DNA of 64,000 bases, taken from assembly GCF_036850765.1 (NCBI RefSeq), contig NC_089492.1, positions 200,662,276 to 200,726,275 on the forward strand, in the 5' to 3' direction. A model generated the notes under the pieces. It was given only the letters and a program-made list of their open reading frames with translations. It searched no databases and was not told the DNA's origin. Positions 19,859-31,785 of the stretch are shown in pieces. Positions within the stretch are counted from its first letter, which is position 1. Each line of letters starts with the position of its first letter. The DNA is from Saccopteryx bilineata (taxonomy: Eukaryota > Chordata > Mammalia > Chiroptera > Emballonuridae). The translations under genes and the position numbers were made by a program.

Positions 19859-22740
19859 AAGGAGCATTGAGTTTTGTGATATTGGCATCAGTAAAACTTT
19901 TTGAGGTCACTTGCTGATGGGGTTTGGACATGCTAGTTTTATTCCCCTGATATTAAATGGATTAGACAATATTCCAGTACAAATAAAGAAGTTACCTACA
20001 AATTCATTTTGCTTGTATTATTGAAAACGGGCAATTCTTGTGTTGTGGGGCTGGCTAAAAACATGTGATCAGGTTCTCAGCGATATCCTCTCCTTTTTTC
20101 TCTCCCCTGAGTTAGGCAAAATAAAGTCTGTTTCTTGAGACTTCTCAGAGACTGTAAAACAAATCTGCTTTTGAATTTCCAGGAGACTGCAGGACCCCAG
20201 TGGACTGGGTATCAGAAAAGTACGTGTGCAGGGGACCCTTTTCTCAGGAAGCATTTCTTGGCATTAGTGTTCATGGAACACATGAAATAATTGTAAATAA
20301 ATCTTTCACAGGCACTTTTCCTATTGCCCTCTAGCCTGCCATTCTCTCTGCTTGCAGAACAAATCTCTCAGTCTGAATTCTTCTTCTAGTTCTAAAACAG
20401 CACTGATTCAAACTGTTTCCCCCAGTTTTCTCTATGACCAACTGTGTTAACTTTTTAAAGAAAATGAATGGGGATTGTTCTGTAACTGTAGAATAGAGGG
20501 AGAAAGGTAAGTGCTTGTTTTTTGTATGGTACATGTTCAAAGATAAATAATGTCCCTGATACCATTAGTGCCATGGCTTTATCAAAATAAATGCACAAGT
20601 GATAGGAAAAGGAGAGATAGGGAGGAGAACAAGGAGAAAGAAATGGAGGTAAAGAAGGCAAGAACTTGCCACAGTGACGATTATGGGTAACGCAGGATTG
20701 GACTTAAATACTACCACCTCCAGGGCCTCTCAGAACTGCTGTGCCAACAGTGAGAGAGCTTTCTGAAACACGATAAGTAGACACAGCAGCCACCCATTCT
20801 CCAAATCTCAGTAACTAAGCTTCAGACTGTGAAAGCCAGGAGCTATGAAACATGGCCAAAGAGCCATCAAAATGATCATTGAAAGACATTACATTTTTTA
20901 TATCTATATTTTGGCTCTTGAAAGAATCAAAAACCTTAGAACTTGAAGCTCCCAGAAAAGCCACCTTAAAGTTGGTATTTAGCTAGAATTTTTCTTTTGT
21001 TGTGTATTTAAAGATATCCAAGAAAAATAAATAAAGATATCCAAGGAAGGAAATGCCACAGCTCCCTGGATAAATCACTCCAGTGTCTAGTAAGTTTTCA
21101 GTTTTCCTACACTCACTCTCCTGAGTTTATTTAATAATGTCCAGGTTTAATGAGCAGGAGCATTCCCATTCTATATTCCCACAATTCAGCATCCAGCGCG
21201 TCGGCCTCGGTAGGCAGCATGGCCCCTCAAGCAGTGAGGTTTATGTGAGTTGGTGCAGGTGAGTGGGGAAGGGCTGAAAACACAACCCTGGGGAACTGGG
21301 CCGGTGTCAGAACCTTCTTTGTCAAGAACAGGTAACAGAGCTCTTGACTTGAGCTGCGGTAACTGCATGGCCCCCTGTCTGGGAATCTTTTAGGTTGTTG
21401 CTTCTTTTTATTAGTTTGAAATATATTTGTTAATGTCCAGGAAGTTTTAAAAAACTCTTTTGACCAGGAAAAAACAGCAAAGTCAGAGGCCTTCTGTTTT
21501 TCTAGCATAGCCCCGTTTCTCAGGCTACACGGGTGAAGAGAGAAAATCAAGGCACCAGATTATAGCTCAAGAGATTGGCGCCCAAAGTTCCACCTGTAGT
21601 CCTGGGATTCAATTGGCCATGGGAAGGCCCCACCCCAGAGTTCTTCCTCTCCTCAGTGTTACATGTTTTTGTTTTGTCTGCCCAACATCCACCCCTTCCC
21701 CCCACTAGCTGATAGAAGAACCTGGTTTCCCTGTGGGAATGCTGCCCTCCCCTATCCCACTGTGTGCTGTCTTGAGAGGACTGTAGACCAAGTATCTCTG
21801 CCCTACGGAGTTGAGAATGAACTAATAATTCACGTTTAGGTCAAAGCTCTCTCTCTAGAGGGTGAACTTTGACAGTGTAACTCCAGAAAGAAAAGTGATT
21901 AAAGTGGTTCTCTCCTGTGATTGATGTATAAAAAGACTTTCCATTGCATCCTGCTTCTCAGCTGAGCTTCTAGAGGCTTGTCCCAAATCCCCACAACAAG
22001 TAACGATTAATCTAAAAAAGCTGTACTTTTGGCCTTTGAAACCAAAGCTGCCTGGTTCCTGTGCTTTCAGAGATTTGGTTGTTCAGCTTTAACTCTGTGA
22101 GCTATCCAAAAATTTCTTAAAATTGTTGGTTTCTGTGGCTTCCCACAGAAGAATCCTGACTGATACATTCTCCCAAAACCTTAGGATCAGTTGTCCTAAG
22201 ACAGCACAGTACCACAAGTTATGAAATCTGGCTACTATGGAAAGACAGACCTTTTGTCCTGGGGTGGTATAATTTAACCTCTACTGATTTCTTGAAGACC
22301 TGGAGACCCTGGTAGGATTGTATTGCTGACTCACGTTGGTTCACTGCAAACTCTGGTACTTATACTTCTCGACACCTCCAGCCCTGGGTCTTTGTGGTAA
22401 CAACAATCTCTCCCTACTACATTGTTGACCTAGTTCATTTTGCCTCTAGTAGGATGTCCTCTAGGAGTCAACACATTGGCTTGAAATGGCCAATATGACA
22501 TCTCTTTTAAGTTAATAGCTATTTCTTTTGGGGTTTGGGACAAGATTCTAGAAGCTCAACTGAGAAGCAATTGCAATTGGACTTGCACATGACATGAATA
22601 TCAGGTTCTACAGAGAGCTGCAAGAAAAGTCACAGGGGACCGAGACCGCTCCCTACAGTGGGATAGTCTGCAGCAGTAAAAAACAAACAAACAAATGAGG
22701 AAACTTTTCTATGAAATTAAAAGTTCTCCAAAATATATTC
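19859..22740. other. Intergenic DNA without recognised genes
   Basis: Frames are short. About 21990-22170, ending 'AGAAGAATCCTGACTGATAC', resembles the end of an ancient LTR-type mammalian repeat. I see no exon or conserved domain. Confidence 0.4.
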
Positions 22741-22744
22741 TTAA

Positions 22745-22950
22745 AAAAAGAGAGAATGTTTTATTATGGGAAATTTCAAACATACACAAAGGTAGACAAA
22801 TAGTGCAATGAAGTTCCATAGACACACCTCCAGCTTCAACAGCCATGAGTTCTTTTTCTATCTATACCTTTACCTACTTCCAGTCCTTCCTTACAGAATA
22901 TGTTGAAGCAAATCTCAGACATCATATTCTTCTGCCCACAAATAGTTCAA
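22745..22950. repeat. Ancient mammalian interspersed repeat
   Basis: The motif series TATTATGGGAAATTTCAAAC, 'CTTCAACAGCCATGAG' and 'GAAGCAAATCTCAGACATCATAT' is one I recognise as a common mammalian interspersed repeat. I am not certain whether it is an L1 3' end or another class. Confidence 0.5.
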
Positions 22951-22953
22951 TAA

Positions 22954-23273
22954 ACTATTTCCCCATCTCTAAGACACACCTTAATTTTCAGACCTGAAAT
23001 TTGAAAAAAAATGTATTACATAAAATTATTGAACTCAAGTTTTATTCATCATAAAATTTATACAACTCCTTATCACTGTCAAAACTCCCATCCATTAGCT
23101 TGTTCTCATCTGTGTCTGATGATGAATCACTGTCTTCAACAATGAGCACAAAAACAAGTGTGAAAAAGCAGGAAATGCAAGAAAAAAATCTATAACCACT
23201 ATATAAGATGCACCCAGTTTTTAGACCCCAAATTTTTCCAAAAAATGTGTGTCTTATACATGGGGAAATACAG
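22954..23273. mobile_element. Small DNA-transposon derivative with TATTTCCCC ends
   Basis: The left end CTATTTCCCCATCTCTAAGA matches the complement of the right end (CTGTATTTCCCCATGTATAA...). The inner minus-strand frame at 23042-23311 has an acidic Asp/Ser stretch (VEDSDSSSDTDENK) and may be a transposase fragment. TA-like flanks; family not determined. Confidence 0.6.
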
Positions 23274-23275
23274 TA

Positions 23276-24540
23276 GGTATCTCTTAAACAGAACCGTGAT
23301 ACTGCTATCACATCTAAAAAATTAAGAATTCCATGGTATCGTTATATTGAGTTCAAATATCCCTGATTGTCTAATTTTTTTCAGTTTTTTTGTTTGTTTT
23401 ACCAAGATTCAAATAAAGTACTATGTTTGGGGTCCACAAGACCACTCCTAAGTTTGTTGACTTATTATGAGGACTCATGGAATCCAGCATATGGCTGTAC
23501 TCTTAGCTATGCTTTCTTACAAAGAAAGGATAAGAAGCAAATCAGCATAGGGAAAAGGCATGTGGAGTGAAGTCCCGAGGAGGCCAGGAGCAAGTTTCCA
23601 GGAGTCCTTTCTCAGTGGAGCCATGCAGGATGCACTTAATTCATTCGGCATCAAATTGTAATACCATATGACATTTTGTTTACCAGGGATACTTGTTAGA
23701 GACTCAGTGCTCAAGATTTTACTGGGGGCTGGTCATATAGGCATCTACTACCTGGCATATACCAAAATGCCAGACTCTTAGTAGGAAAGTGGGTTATCAG
23801 CCTAAACCATGCTGTTTTTATAGTATATGCACAGTGAGGCATTCTTATCAGTTAGGGGTGGTGAGAACCATTCCAGTCCAAGTTCCCAAACACCAGCCAA
23901 GGGCCAACCTTGCGAGCAGCCCTAAGGAAAGTAGTCTCAGGCCTGCTTTGTTACCTTTTCTTCACAGATGCATACATTATAACTGGTTGATAGTTCTTAA
24001 ATCTCTTAGTCTACACAACCCTCCAAGGGGAACCTTGCAAGGGGAAGAACTTTCAATTTATTGTTTCCCATAGTCTGAATTTTGTTTACTGCATCTCTAT
24101 AGAGTTATTTTAAATATTCCTCTGTCCCTTGTCTTTCCCATGAACTTGTAGTCATATCTACAGGTTTGATCCAATTCAGGTTTGATTTTTAAATTTTGTC
24201 TGGTAGAAGATGACTTCATAAACAGGATTGTGTATGTCTATCACATGACTGTCCTATTGTAGTGCCATTGTCTCGGTTCTAGGTCCTATATCTGTTAATT
24301 CACAAGAGGTGCAGAATAGTACAATTCTAATTCTATCATTTCTTCATTTTTTTAAAAGACATTTAATAACACTGCCTTTTAAAAAACTGATTTTAGAGAA
24401 CGGGAGAGAGGGAGAGAGCAGAGAGAGAATGTGGTAATATAATATATAGAATGTTATAGTATTTAAATATATAGAAATATAAAAAATATGGAAGATATAT
24501 AAAAGTAATTAAGATATAATATTAAATTAATTAAGGAAAT
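23276..24540. other. Intergenic DNA, little recognisable
   Basis: A short SINE tail/body piece (minus orientation) is at about 24375-24430, followed by AT-rich low-complexity sequence. Nothing else is supported. Confidence 0.4.
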
Positions 24541-25080
24541 TAAATAAAGTTACGCCATCTGGATAGAAATTAATATAGTGTGTGCAGATGTGATAAACAG
24601 ACTCTGACTTTCGAGCAGGGCCCAGTTAGTGTGTGTATGAAGTTATACATAGATAAGAAGTGGCTTGATGTCATAATTCTGTAAATTAACATAAACAAGA
24701 AACTTCCCTAGGAACATCTTAAAAGTGGCTTGATGTGACATTTCAGTAACATTGAGCAACTCCCAAAAAGGTGGTTTGAGGTGATAATCCTGCAGATTGA
24801 CACCTGTAAGAAGGCTTGGCCAGAAAAGGTACTAAAGTTGAGGGGCCCCTGCTGCAGTAGTTGCCCAGACTCCAACATTGATGTGGACTGTCTCCATGCT
24901 GCACTCTGAGCTCTGACCAAAGACAGCCGAGAGGAACATGCCAATGGGGCCCTCTTAAGCTGTAATCAGGCACATCAAAAGGATTTATAATAAATTGCCT
25001 GTGTGATTCTTGCAACTAACGTGTATTGGTTGTGTTTTTCCTCCGGTGGCAGTCAGTGTCGGCACTGATCAGTAGCATCC
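24540..25080 (+). repeat. Possible solo LTR
   Basis: The segment has two related subrepeats (AAGTGGCTTGATGTCATAAT and AAGTGGCTTGATGTGACATT) and a polyadenylation-like AATAAATTGCCTGTGTG, followed by a GT-rich U5-like stretch. Termini and TSD were not resolved. Confidence 0.35.
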
Positions 25081-25227
25081 TCATAGCCACCTCAAAAGTA
25101 GTCTCCAAGAGGCTGCCAGCCCTGCTGATAAGCAGGAGTGTCCCACTGCACGGTAAGTCAAATCAGGGGCGCCTGATCAACATAGAGCTTGGGCTCTACT
25201 GGGTCAGAGAAACATCAAATCATAGTT

Positions 25228-25395
25228 GTGTCACTGCAGTTGTTCATTGATTGCTTTCTCATTTGTGCCTTGACTGATGGCCCCAGCTGAGCCAGTGACC
25301 CCTTGCTCAAGCCAGTGATCTTGGCCTCAAGGCCAAGCCAGCAATGTTGGGATATCACTGATCCCAGGCCAACACTTGAGCCATCGCGTCCCCAC
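25228..25395 (-). mobile_element. Type B SINE fragment
   Basis: GTTGTTCATTGATTGCTTTC and the CAAGCCAGTGATC motifs mark the type B body in minus orientation. Head and tail are missing. Confidence 0.7.
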
Positions 25396-26210
25396 GGGTC
25401 TAGCTAGCATTCCTTCTTTATTAGCTAAAATACTTCTATAGAGAACAACCTCCCTCCTCATATTCGATTACACACTGGCAGTCTCTAAGCCCCACAGTGA
25501 GGTACAAAGCCTGCTGCATCCGGTGCAGTAAGCTGAAAGTCAGTAGGTTGTGCTTCTCCAAACACCAGCTCTGTGAATTTAGAGGAACTGTGCAGGGACT
25601 GGGCTCCTTCCGCTTTACAACCAGAAAGGGGCATACCCCACGGTCGGAAACACCGGTTTCATCACTGACTTCTCTACGGAGGAGCACAACTTCTCCGCAT
25701 GTTTCCTGCTCCACTGCGCTCTTTCCACTTCTAAGCACTGGGCGTGCGCAGTCACGTCTGTTCCCTGTTTCCCTTCCGCTCTTCTAAACAGACCCGGCTC
25801 TAAAGATCCATAGCAACAGCTCCGATCACGTGGGACTCCCCTCCAGCTCCTCCCTTCACTAGGGACGCTACTCTCCACATTAGAATCAGCCACGTAGTCA
25901 GAGCCGCTTCCAACCAATTAGGAAAAAGTTATTGCAGACGTTTTGAGGGGCATCCGCTTACACCAGTGAGTTTCAAGTCTTTCTAATGCCTTGCTGTGAA
26001 CAGACCACCAATCAGGTAAGAAGGCTGAGGGAAGGGCGGGGCGCTTCGCTTGGGCAATCGCTTCCGGAATAGGGCGGGGCCTCGGGCGGGGGGGGGTACC
26101 GATGCGATTTGATTGGTAGGCGTAATGTTGACAACCGGGGAAATCCACCTTCTCCAGGAGTGGCAATGGCTAAAGCCAATCGGGGAGCAGCCGCGCGGAC
26201 TGTTTGCTCA

Positions 26211-26267
26211 ATGGGTGATGTCCGAGGGCGGCTGTCACTCAGGAGGCGGTGGCGGAGACCGAGCTGA
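26211..26267 (+). other. Upstream ORF 1, 18 codons
   Basis: ATG at 26211 opens an 18-codon frame ending TGA at 26265-26267. A second ATG at 26218 opens a 24-codon frame (to 26292) in another phase. Either matters only if transcription starts upstream of it. Confidence 0.35.
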
Positions 26268-26384
26268 GACGTGGCGGGAGAAGCGCGGTTGACTGTCCAG
26301 GCTGTCTGGGCGGCGGTGTCCTCGGCGCGTCCGCGGCTGCTCGGGGCACAGGCCGGCAGGAGCGGCGGCGGCGGCTTCACTTCC

Positions 26385-26411
26385 ATGCCCGCGCGTGGGG
26401 CCGGCCACTGA
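26385..26411 (+). other. Upstream ORF 2, 8 codons, overlapping the PERK start
   Basis: ATG at 26385 encodes MPARGAGH and stops at TGA 26409-26411. The A of that stop codon is the A of the PERK ATG, giving TGATG. Its start context is weak (T at -3, C at +4). It is close enough to the main start to be in the mature leader. Confidence 0.55.
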
Positions 26412-26697
26412 TGGGGCGCGCTACCTGCCCGGGGCCGCTGGCGCGGGCGCTGCTGCTGTCGCTGCTGCCGCCGCTGCTGCTGCTGCTGGGGTTGGCGGAG
26501 GCTGCGGGCCGCGCCCGAGACAGGCCCGCACTAGCGGCGGAGGCGGCCTTCGGCCTGGGAGCCGCGACGGCGCCGGCGGCCGGCGCCGAGGCTGTGGCCG
26601 AAGTGACGGTGGAGGACGCCGAGTCGCTGCCGGCGGCCGCGGGCGGGCCAGAGCCGCGGGAGCCCGAGCGAGTGAGCGAGCTGCGGCCACGCGACAG
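26411..26697 (+). CDS. EIF2AK3: EIF2AK3 (PERK) coding exon 1
   Basis: Encodes the first 95 codons plus two bases of PERK, the ER transmembrane kinase that phosphorylates eIF2-alpha during unfolded-protein stress. Residues 1-12 are the n-region, about 13-28 a leucine-rich signal-peptide core ([16 protein letters not shown]), with likely cleavage near 29-32. The next part is the Ala/Glu-rich start of the luminal domain, containing [11 protein letters not shown] and [10 protein letters not shown], which I recognise from mammalian PERK. The exon ends CGACAG/GTGAGC, a consensus donor, in phase 2. ATG 26411 is chosen because it gives the signal peptide; its context is mediocre (C at -3, G at +4). 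The same frame is open upstream to 26219 but has no in-frame ATG. Confidence 0.93.
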
Positions 26698-27709
26698 GTG
26701 AGCGAAGTGGGCTGAGCGCTGGGCCGCCGGCTTCGGGGAGCCTCCGGGTGTTGTCCGGACGGCCTTCCGGGGATGCTCGCGGGACGGAGCGCACAGGCAG
26801 TGCGGAGGGCGCGCCGCTGTCCCTCGATGCCCGCGGACTGTGCTCCGACGACGGCGAACTCCGATCCCCACCCAGCGCTATGTTTCCTCCGCCAGTCGCC
26901 GGCCGTCTGCGCTGCTGTGACAGCTGTTTTGGGCAAGGACCTCACAGGGAGATGTCCACATTTCATTTTAAGCACAGCCCTTAATGCCCGGACCAGAGCT
27001 ATTGCCCGTATTTCTCTAGTTGAGATCTGCGGGGCACTGGCCGCATGATCACCCGGGGACACCGGGTGACCGACTGTACAGGGCCTTAGGCCTCAGCTCA
27101 GAATGACTCAATCAGACTACCTGGGTAAGAATCTGGAATGTGCGGGTTTAACAAGCAACTGGCACAATTCTTGAACACGCTCAAGTTTCTTGATACTATA
27201 TTTTGACAGTTTTGATATGCAGAGATTTGACCATAATCAGCATTTAATATAGAACCGTTTTGGTTGGGTTGGTTAACCTCCTTAAACGTGGTACTTCAAG
27301 ATACATGTGTTAAAGCACTTTTCCAAGTCTGGACACAAATGTCAGATATTTTAATGGTAAAGTCCTTTCCAGACAGTTGTCTTAGCACATTAACAAATGG
27401 AATGATAAAAACATTAGATACATTAAATCAAGAACGGCTACAATGTGGTTACAAAGTATTGTAAGTTTATAACGTAGTATTGACTAGATCGTAGCAAAGC
27501 TATTCAATTTCCAGTTAAATATTGGAACCTTGATGTGTGTACCCGTGGGTTACTATAAATAGGCCAAGTACTAAAATTTTCTAAGCATCACTTGAATGTT
27601 TATATGTAGATATATTTTTAAATTTTTTAAATTGATTTTAGAGAAAGGGAGAGAGGAGAGGAACATTGATTTGTTGTTCTACTTATTTATTCACTCACTG
27701 GTTGATTCT

Positions 27710-28589
27710 TTTTTTTTTTTTTTTTTTTAACAGAGACGGAGAGTCAGAGAGAGGGATAGACAGGGACAGACAGACAGGAACAGAGAGAGATGAGAAGCAC
27801 CAATCATCAGTTTTTTGTTGCGACTCCTTAGTTGTTCATTGATTGCTTTCTCATATACGCCTTGACCGTGGGCCTTCAGCAGACAGAGTAACCCCTTGCT
27901 CAAGCCAGTGACCTGGGTCCAAGCTGGTGAGCTTTTGCTCAAACTAGATGAACCCGTGCTCAAGCTGGCGATGTTGGGTCGAACTTGGATTCTCCGCATC
28001 CCATTCCAATGCTCTATCCCAGGGGTCCCCAAACTGGGGCCCCCTGAGGCCATTTATCTGGCTCCTGCTGCACTTCGGAAAGGGGCACCTCTTTCATTGG
28101 TGTTCAATGAGAGGAGCAGAAGATGCATCCGCATCCTGTGCTCCTGGAGTACTGTATGTGCCGCAAAGCGCTGCGTTGCTCAGGTACAGTACTATTTCCG
28201 GTGATGTGGGACACACATGTCACGGTTCCGGAAGCGTGTCATATCACTTGTTACGGCTAGCAGTGACAAATATGGAACTGGACATTGACCATCTCATTAG
28301 CCAAAAGCAGGCCCATAGTTCCCATTGAACTTTCTCATATATGAGCTTTCTCATATATGCCTTGGTCAGTTTGTTGATTTAAATTTACTTGTTCTTTATT
28401 TTAAATATTGTATTTGTTCCCGTTTTGTTTTTTTAATTTAAAATAAGATATGTGCAGTGTGCTTAGGGATTTGTTCATAGTTTTTTTTATAGTCCGTCCC
28501 TCCAATGGTCTGAGGGACAGTGAACTGGCCCCCTGTGTAAAAAGTTTGGGGACCCCTGCTCTATCCGCTGCGCCACTGCCTGGTCAGGT
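27710..28589 (-). mobile_element. Type B SINE, itself carrying a hAT MITE
   Basis: The minus-strand type B body runs from its T-rich tail (27711) to 28019 and its head resumes at 28559-28589 (complement of CCTGACCAGGCAGTGGCGCAG). It inserted in the older SINE and was then hit by the hAT at 28020-28558. Confidence 0.88.
28020..28558. mobile_element. hAT MITE, 539 bp
   Basis: Ends CAGGGGTCCCCAAACT and AGTTTGGGGACCCCTG are perfect inverted repeats apart from spacing. The 8-bp duplication CTCTATCC lies at 28012-28019 and 28559-28566. No transposase frame is present, so it is non-autonomous. Confidence 0.93.
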
Positions 28590-28680
28590 ACTGGTTGATT
28601 CTTGTATGTGCCCTGATGAAGGATGAACTTGTAACCTTGGTGTAGGGAGGATGCTCAACTGAGCTACCTGGCCAGTGTAG

Positions 28681-30780
28681 ATATATTTTTAAAGTGGCAA
28701 ATATTTGACAAAATTTTCATAGGTTTTGCTAATAATTAATTTCCCTGGAACAGTTTTATCTTAAACTTCTGAAGCACCTGCTCAAACTAAGTTACATGAA
28801 GTAGGATGGTTCATGCTTCAGCAGATATTGTGGCACTTACAAAGGCCCTCAAGATGCCTTGAGGTTACAGAGGATGGGGGTTAGCCCCCCACCTCCTGGA
28901 GGAGGCTAGCCCTGAGGATTCCAGGAGGAGACCGATAATGTCATTACAGAGCAGGAGTGCAGATTATGTGCTATGAGTGTCTCAGGGTTCTTTGTGGTGC
29001 TCGCTCAATGGCGGTAGTGCAAGGGCTGAGGTAGATGAGAAGATAAGCAAAGGCTGTGGTGGAATGAGTTGGTTCCTGAAAAGTGGTTAGCATTGTGATG
29101 GGCAGACACTGGACTCGAGGAAACAGCAAGAGGCAAGCTGGGGAGTACATTTAGGGAACATTTTGTTTATATACACCTGGGTATGTGCGAGATACAGATG
29201 TACATACGGCAGTGTTGGGCAGGGAGGAGTAGAAGGTGAGACTAGAAACATGTAAGGGCCATAATTGTATACATACAGCCTTATGTAAGTGGTAGTGACA
29301 TTGTGGGAGCTTGTTAGAAATCCAGATCAAGGAACATCCAGACCCAACTGGGTAAGTATTTGCATTTTCATAAGCTCACTGTGTGCTTCACATGCACATT
29401 GCCGTGTGAGTAGTGATGTATCTTAAATGTCAGGCCTGATTAAAGTTTGTGCTTCAGGAATCTTTCTCTAGCAATACCATATACTGGACACTCGAGGTAA
29501 AGGCTATATACCACAAGGAGAGTGTTGAAGACATAGAATAGAGGGACTATATTGGAGGTAGAGTGTTGGTTTTTAGCAAATGAATCAATTCTTCCTCTCT
29601 TGCCACGCCCATCCAAATATTGAAACCAGGTGGCCAGAAGGTGAGAGCACACATGAAGGAAATGAAGAGATTTAAGGGAGCAGCAGAGAAAAGATAAGGC
29701 TTTGGTGTTGGACATCGTGACTTGGAGGTGTGGTCAGGATATCAAGAGGGAGATATTTGGTAGGCAGGTGGAAATGAGTGACTGAAATTGGAGAGCAGTC
29801 AGCATAGGTAGTCAAAACTGTGAGATAGGGGAAGTTCATGGTAAATTCTCAGGAAAGTGCCTTATATATTAGAGAAGACAGGCAGGCAGAGGAGACAAAT
29901 ACGGTTGACGAGGATGATGGTGCAGAGTGAGGGCTGAGAGGAATGAAGGAGATGGTGATGAGCACTCTTAAATAATTTAGGTAGAGCAATAGGGAGTGTT
30001 CAGATGGCAAGAGAGGGGTTAAGCCGTTAAGGGGTCATCCTCTTCAGCCCAGTGCCTCCTTCCCTCACTGCTAAACCTGATGGGAGGCAAACTTTAGGAC
30101 CAGGGCCTTGGATCTTATTTACACACATGGAGGAGAGAGCCTGTACAGGTACAGAGGTGGAAAAGAGAGGGATGGAGGAGGAGGTGAAGGTAGTTGGAGA
30201 GGACCTATTAGGTAAGCCAGAGGATCACTTCTTTTCTCAAAAACAAGGTGAAATAGAGGAATTTTGGTCTGGCAGAGAGTAAGTGGCCTTTGACAAACAA
30301 TTGTCTAGGAAGACACAGGCCCAGGTATGGGGGGTCTGCCTGGTAGTGTTAGATAGTGTGGATAGTTTGAGAAACCTTGGGTAAGTAAATTGGTAGCGCT
30401 AATAGGAGATAAGTATGCAGTGTTTGTAAAACTTTTTCTAAATGCTCTTAAAAAGGAGCAGTATCAGTTCATCATAATAGACCAATATCCTGTTTGTTTC
30501 AAGAGAGAAGATTAGGGGAGAGATTTGAATTAACCAAGAATTTACTATAAACAGCTGTGAAGAATTATCCTACTTGTAACACTTTTAAAAAGAAGGAAGT
30601 GGGAAATTAAAACCTTCATTTTTGCATGTTGTATTTTGATGCTCAAGAAGCAGAATGAGGCTCACTAATTGATTTTTTCTCTCCTGATGGCATTTTCATC
30701 GCTTCATTCTAAATGCTCACTCTGCATCTCAAGCATGTATATAAGTGAATAAATTACTTTTTTCTTTAAAAAAATAGCTA
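28681..30780 (+). other. EIF2AK3: Intron 1 sequence without recognised features
   Basis: No exon-like or domain-coding frame was found. The frames at 29440-29715 and 30052-30282 have no recognisable domain and I treat them as chance. Confidence 0.4.
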
Positions 30781-30784
30781 AAAC

Positions 30785-30988
30785 TTTTTTTAAGGGGTAA
30801 GAAGGATGAGAGAGAGAGGAGCAGCAACTCATTGTTCCACTTTGTTCTGCAACTCAATGGTTGCTTCTCATATGTGATCTAAGCGGGCTTGAACCTGCTA
30901 CCTTGGGGTGGAGATGGCAATCCCGGGATCAAACCGTTGGTCTTGGCGACCTGGGACATTGCTCTATCCGCTGCATCACAGGTCAGAG
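30785..30988 (-). mobile_element. Diverged SINE, minus orientation
   Basis: A-rich tail at left, GGTTGCTTCTCATATGTG body, and the head complement ending GCATCACAGGTCAG. The flanks AGCTAAAAC and AGCTAAACA form an imperfect TSD. Confidence 0.75.
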
Positions 30989-31584
30989 CTAAACATATTT
31001 TTCTGATAGCAGTCTTGTCAGTGCTGCTTCTTTTAAACATTACAATAATTTGGAATTTAGATAGAATGGCTACTGCAGGAAGTTGGGAAGAAAGTCACAA
31101 TTTCACCTCACTGTTAGGTTTTCTGCAAGTTGACATAATTTGAGTTACCAGTCAGTTTTCTGACTCCAACAGAAATAGCAGGTTAGAGTATTACTGACAG
31201 TTCTTGTGATGGGGTGGGCACCCTCATATTGAGCACATCTGACAGACTCAGAAGTTGTCAAGGACTAGTTTTATCTAAACAGTCACACTAACATATAAAG
31301 TATTTGTTTCTTTTTCTTCTGCCTCTAATTCCCCTGTAACGAAAGTATGGCACACTGAAAATCTATGGTGCCTCTTCAGTTTTTGCATCTTTAAACTGAT
31401 TTTTTTTTATTTAATGAAATAACTTGAAGATGCTTTGCAAACATAAGGTGATTTCATTCCTGTTTCTCCTTCTCTCCTTCTGTCCTTTCACAGACTGGTC
31501 TGATGTGAATCTGTGGTACAGAAGATAGGTCCTCCTCAGATTTTCAAATTCATAATCATCCTTAAAAAAAAAAAAAAAAAAGTA

Positions 31585-31785
31585 CGGCCTGGCCTGTGGT
31601 GGCACGGGGGTAGAGCATTGACCTGGAACGCTGAAGTCAGTGCTTCAAAACCCTGGGCTTGCCCGGTCAATGCACATACGACAAGCAAGCAATGAACAAT
31701 TTAAAGTGAAGCAACTATGAGCTGATCCTTCTCATCCCCCCCCCCCCCGTAAAATCAATAAATAAAATCTTTTTTTTAAAAAAAG
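31585..31785 (+). mobile_element. Type C-like SINE
   Basis: Starts GGCCTGGCCTGTGGTGGCAC and has the body CTTGCCCGGTCAATGCACAT, a C-run and an AATAAATAAAATC tail. Diverged copy. Confidence 0.75.

Larger units (their letters stand above)
25800..27060 (+). promoter_or_regulatory. EIF2AK3: EIF2AK3 promoter and CpG island
   Basis: CpG density rises sharply from about 25.8 kb and stays high through exon 1. Visible elements: an RFX-like CATAGCAAC (about 25809), E-box CACGTG (25827-25832), CCAAT boxes at 25914-25918, 26008-26012 and 26176-26180, an inverted ATTGG at 26112-26116, and GC boxes at 26034, 26072 and 26084. There is no TATA box, as expected for a dispersed housekeeping-type promoter. I could not place the transcription start; it should lie between the CCAAT/GC cluster and 26411. 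No exact CCAAT-N9-CCACG ER-stress element was found. Confidence 0.75.
27613..28680 (-). mobile_element. Old type D SINE split by a type B SINE
   Basis: Old minus-strand SINE halves at 27613-27709 and 28590-28680. The duplicated target ACTGGTTGATTCT at 27697-27709 and 28590-28602 marks the later insertion. Confidence 0.85.

Noticed and set aside
1..26000. Neighbouring gene RPIA or a divergent EIF2AK3 transcript
   Set aside because: In human a divergent neighbour lies farther upstream; no RPIA exon or other coding exon was recognised here, and a non-coding divergent RNA cannot be judged from sequence.
26176..26194. Possible ER stress response element CCAAT-N9-CCACG
   Set aside because: After CCAAT and nine bases the sequence is GCCGC, not CCACG, so only the CCAAT box is claimed.
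26249..26410. In-frame upstream extension of PERK
   Set aside because: The frame is open back to 26219 but has no ATG; it would displace the signal peptide from the N terminus, so ATG 26411 is kept.
26421..27062. 213-codon minus-strand frame over EIF2AK3 exon 1
   Set aside because: It is an antisense shadow of a very GC-rich exon and CpG island; composition alone keeps the frame open, and it has no domain.
30052..30282. 76-codon open frame in intron 1
   Set aside because: No domain, no splice context and Glu/Gly-rich composition; considered chance.
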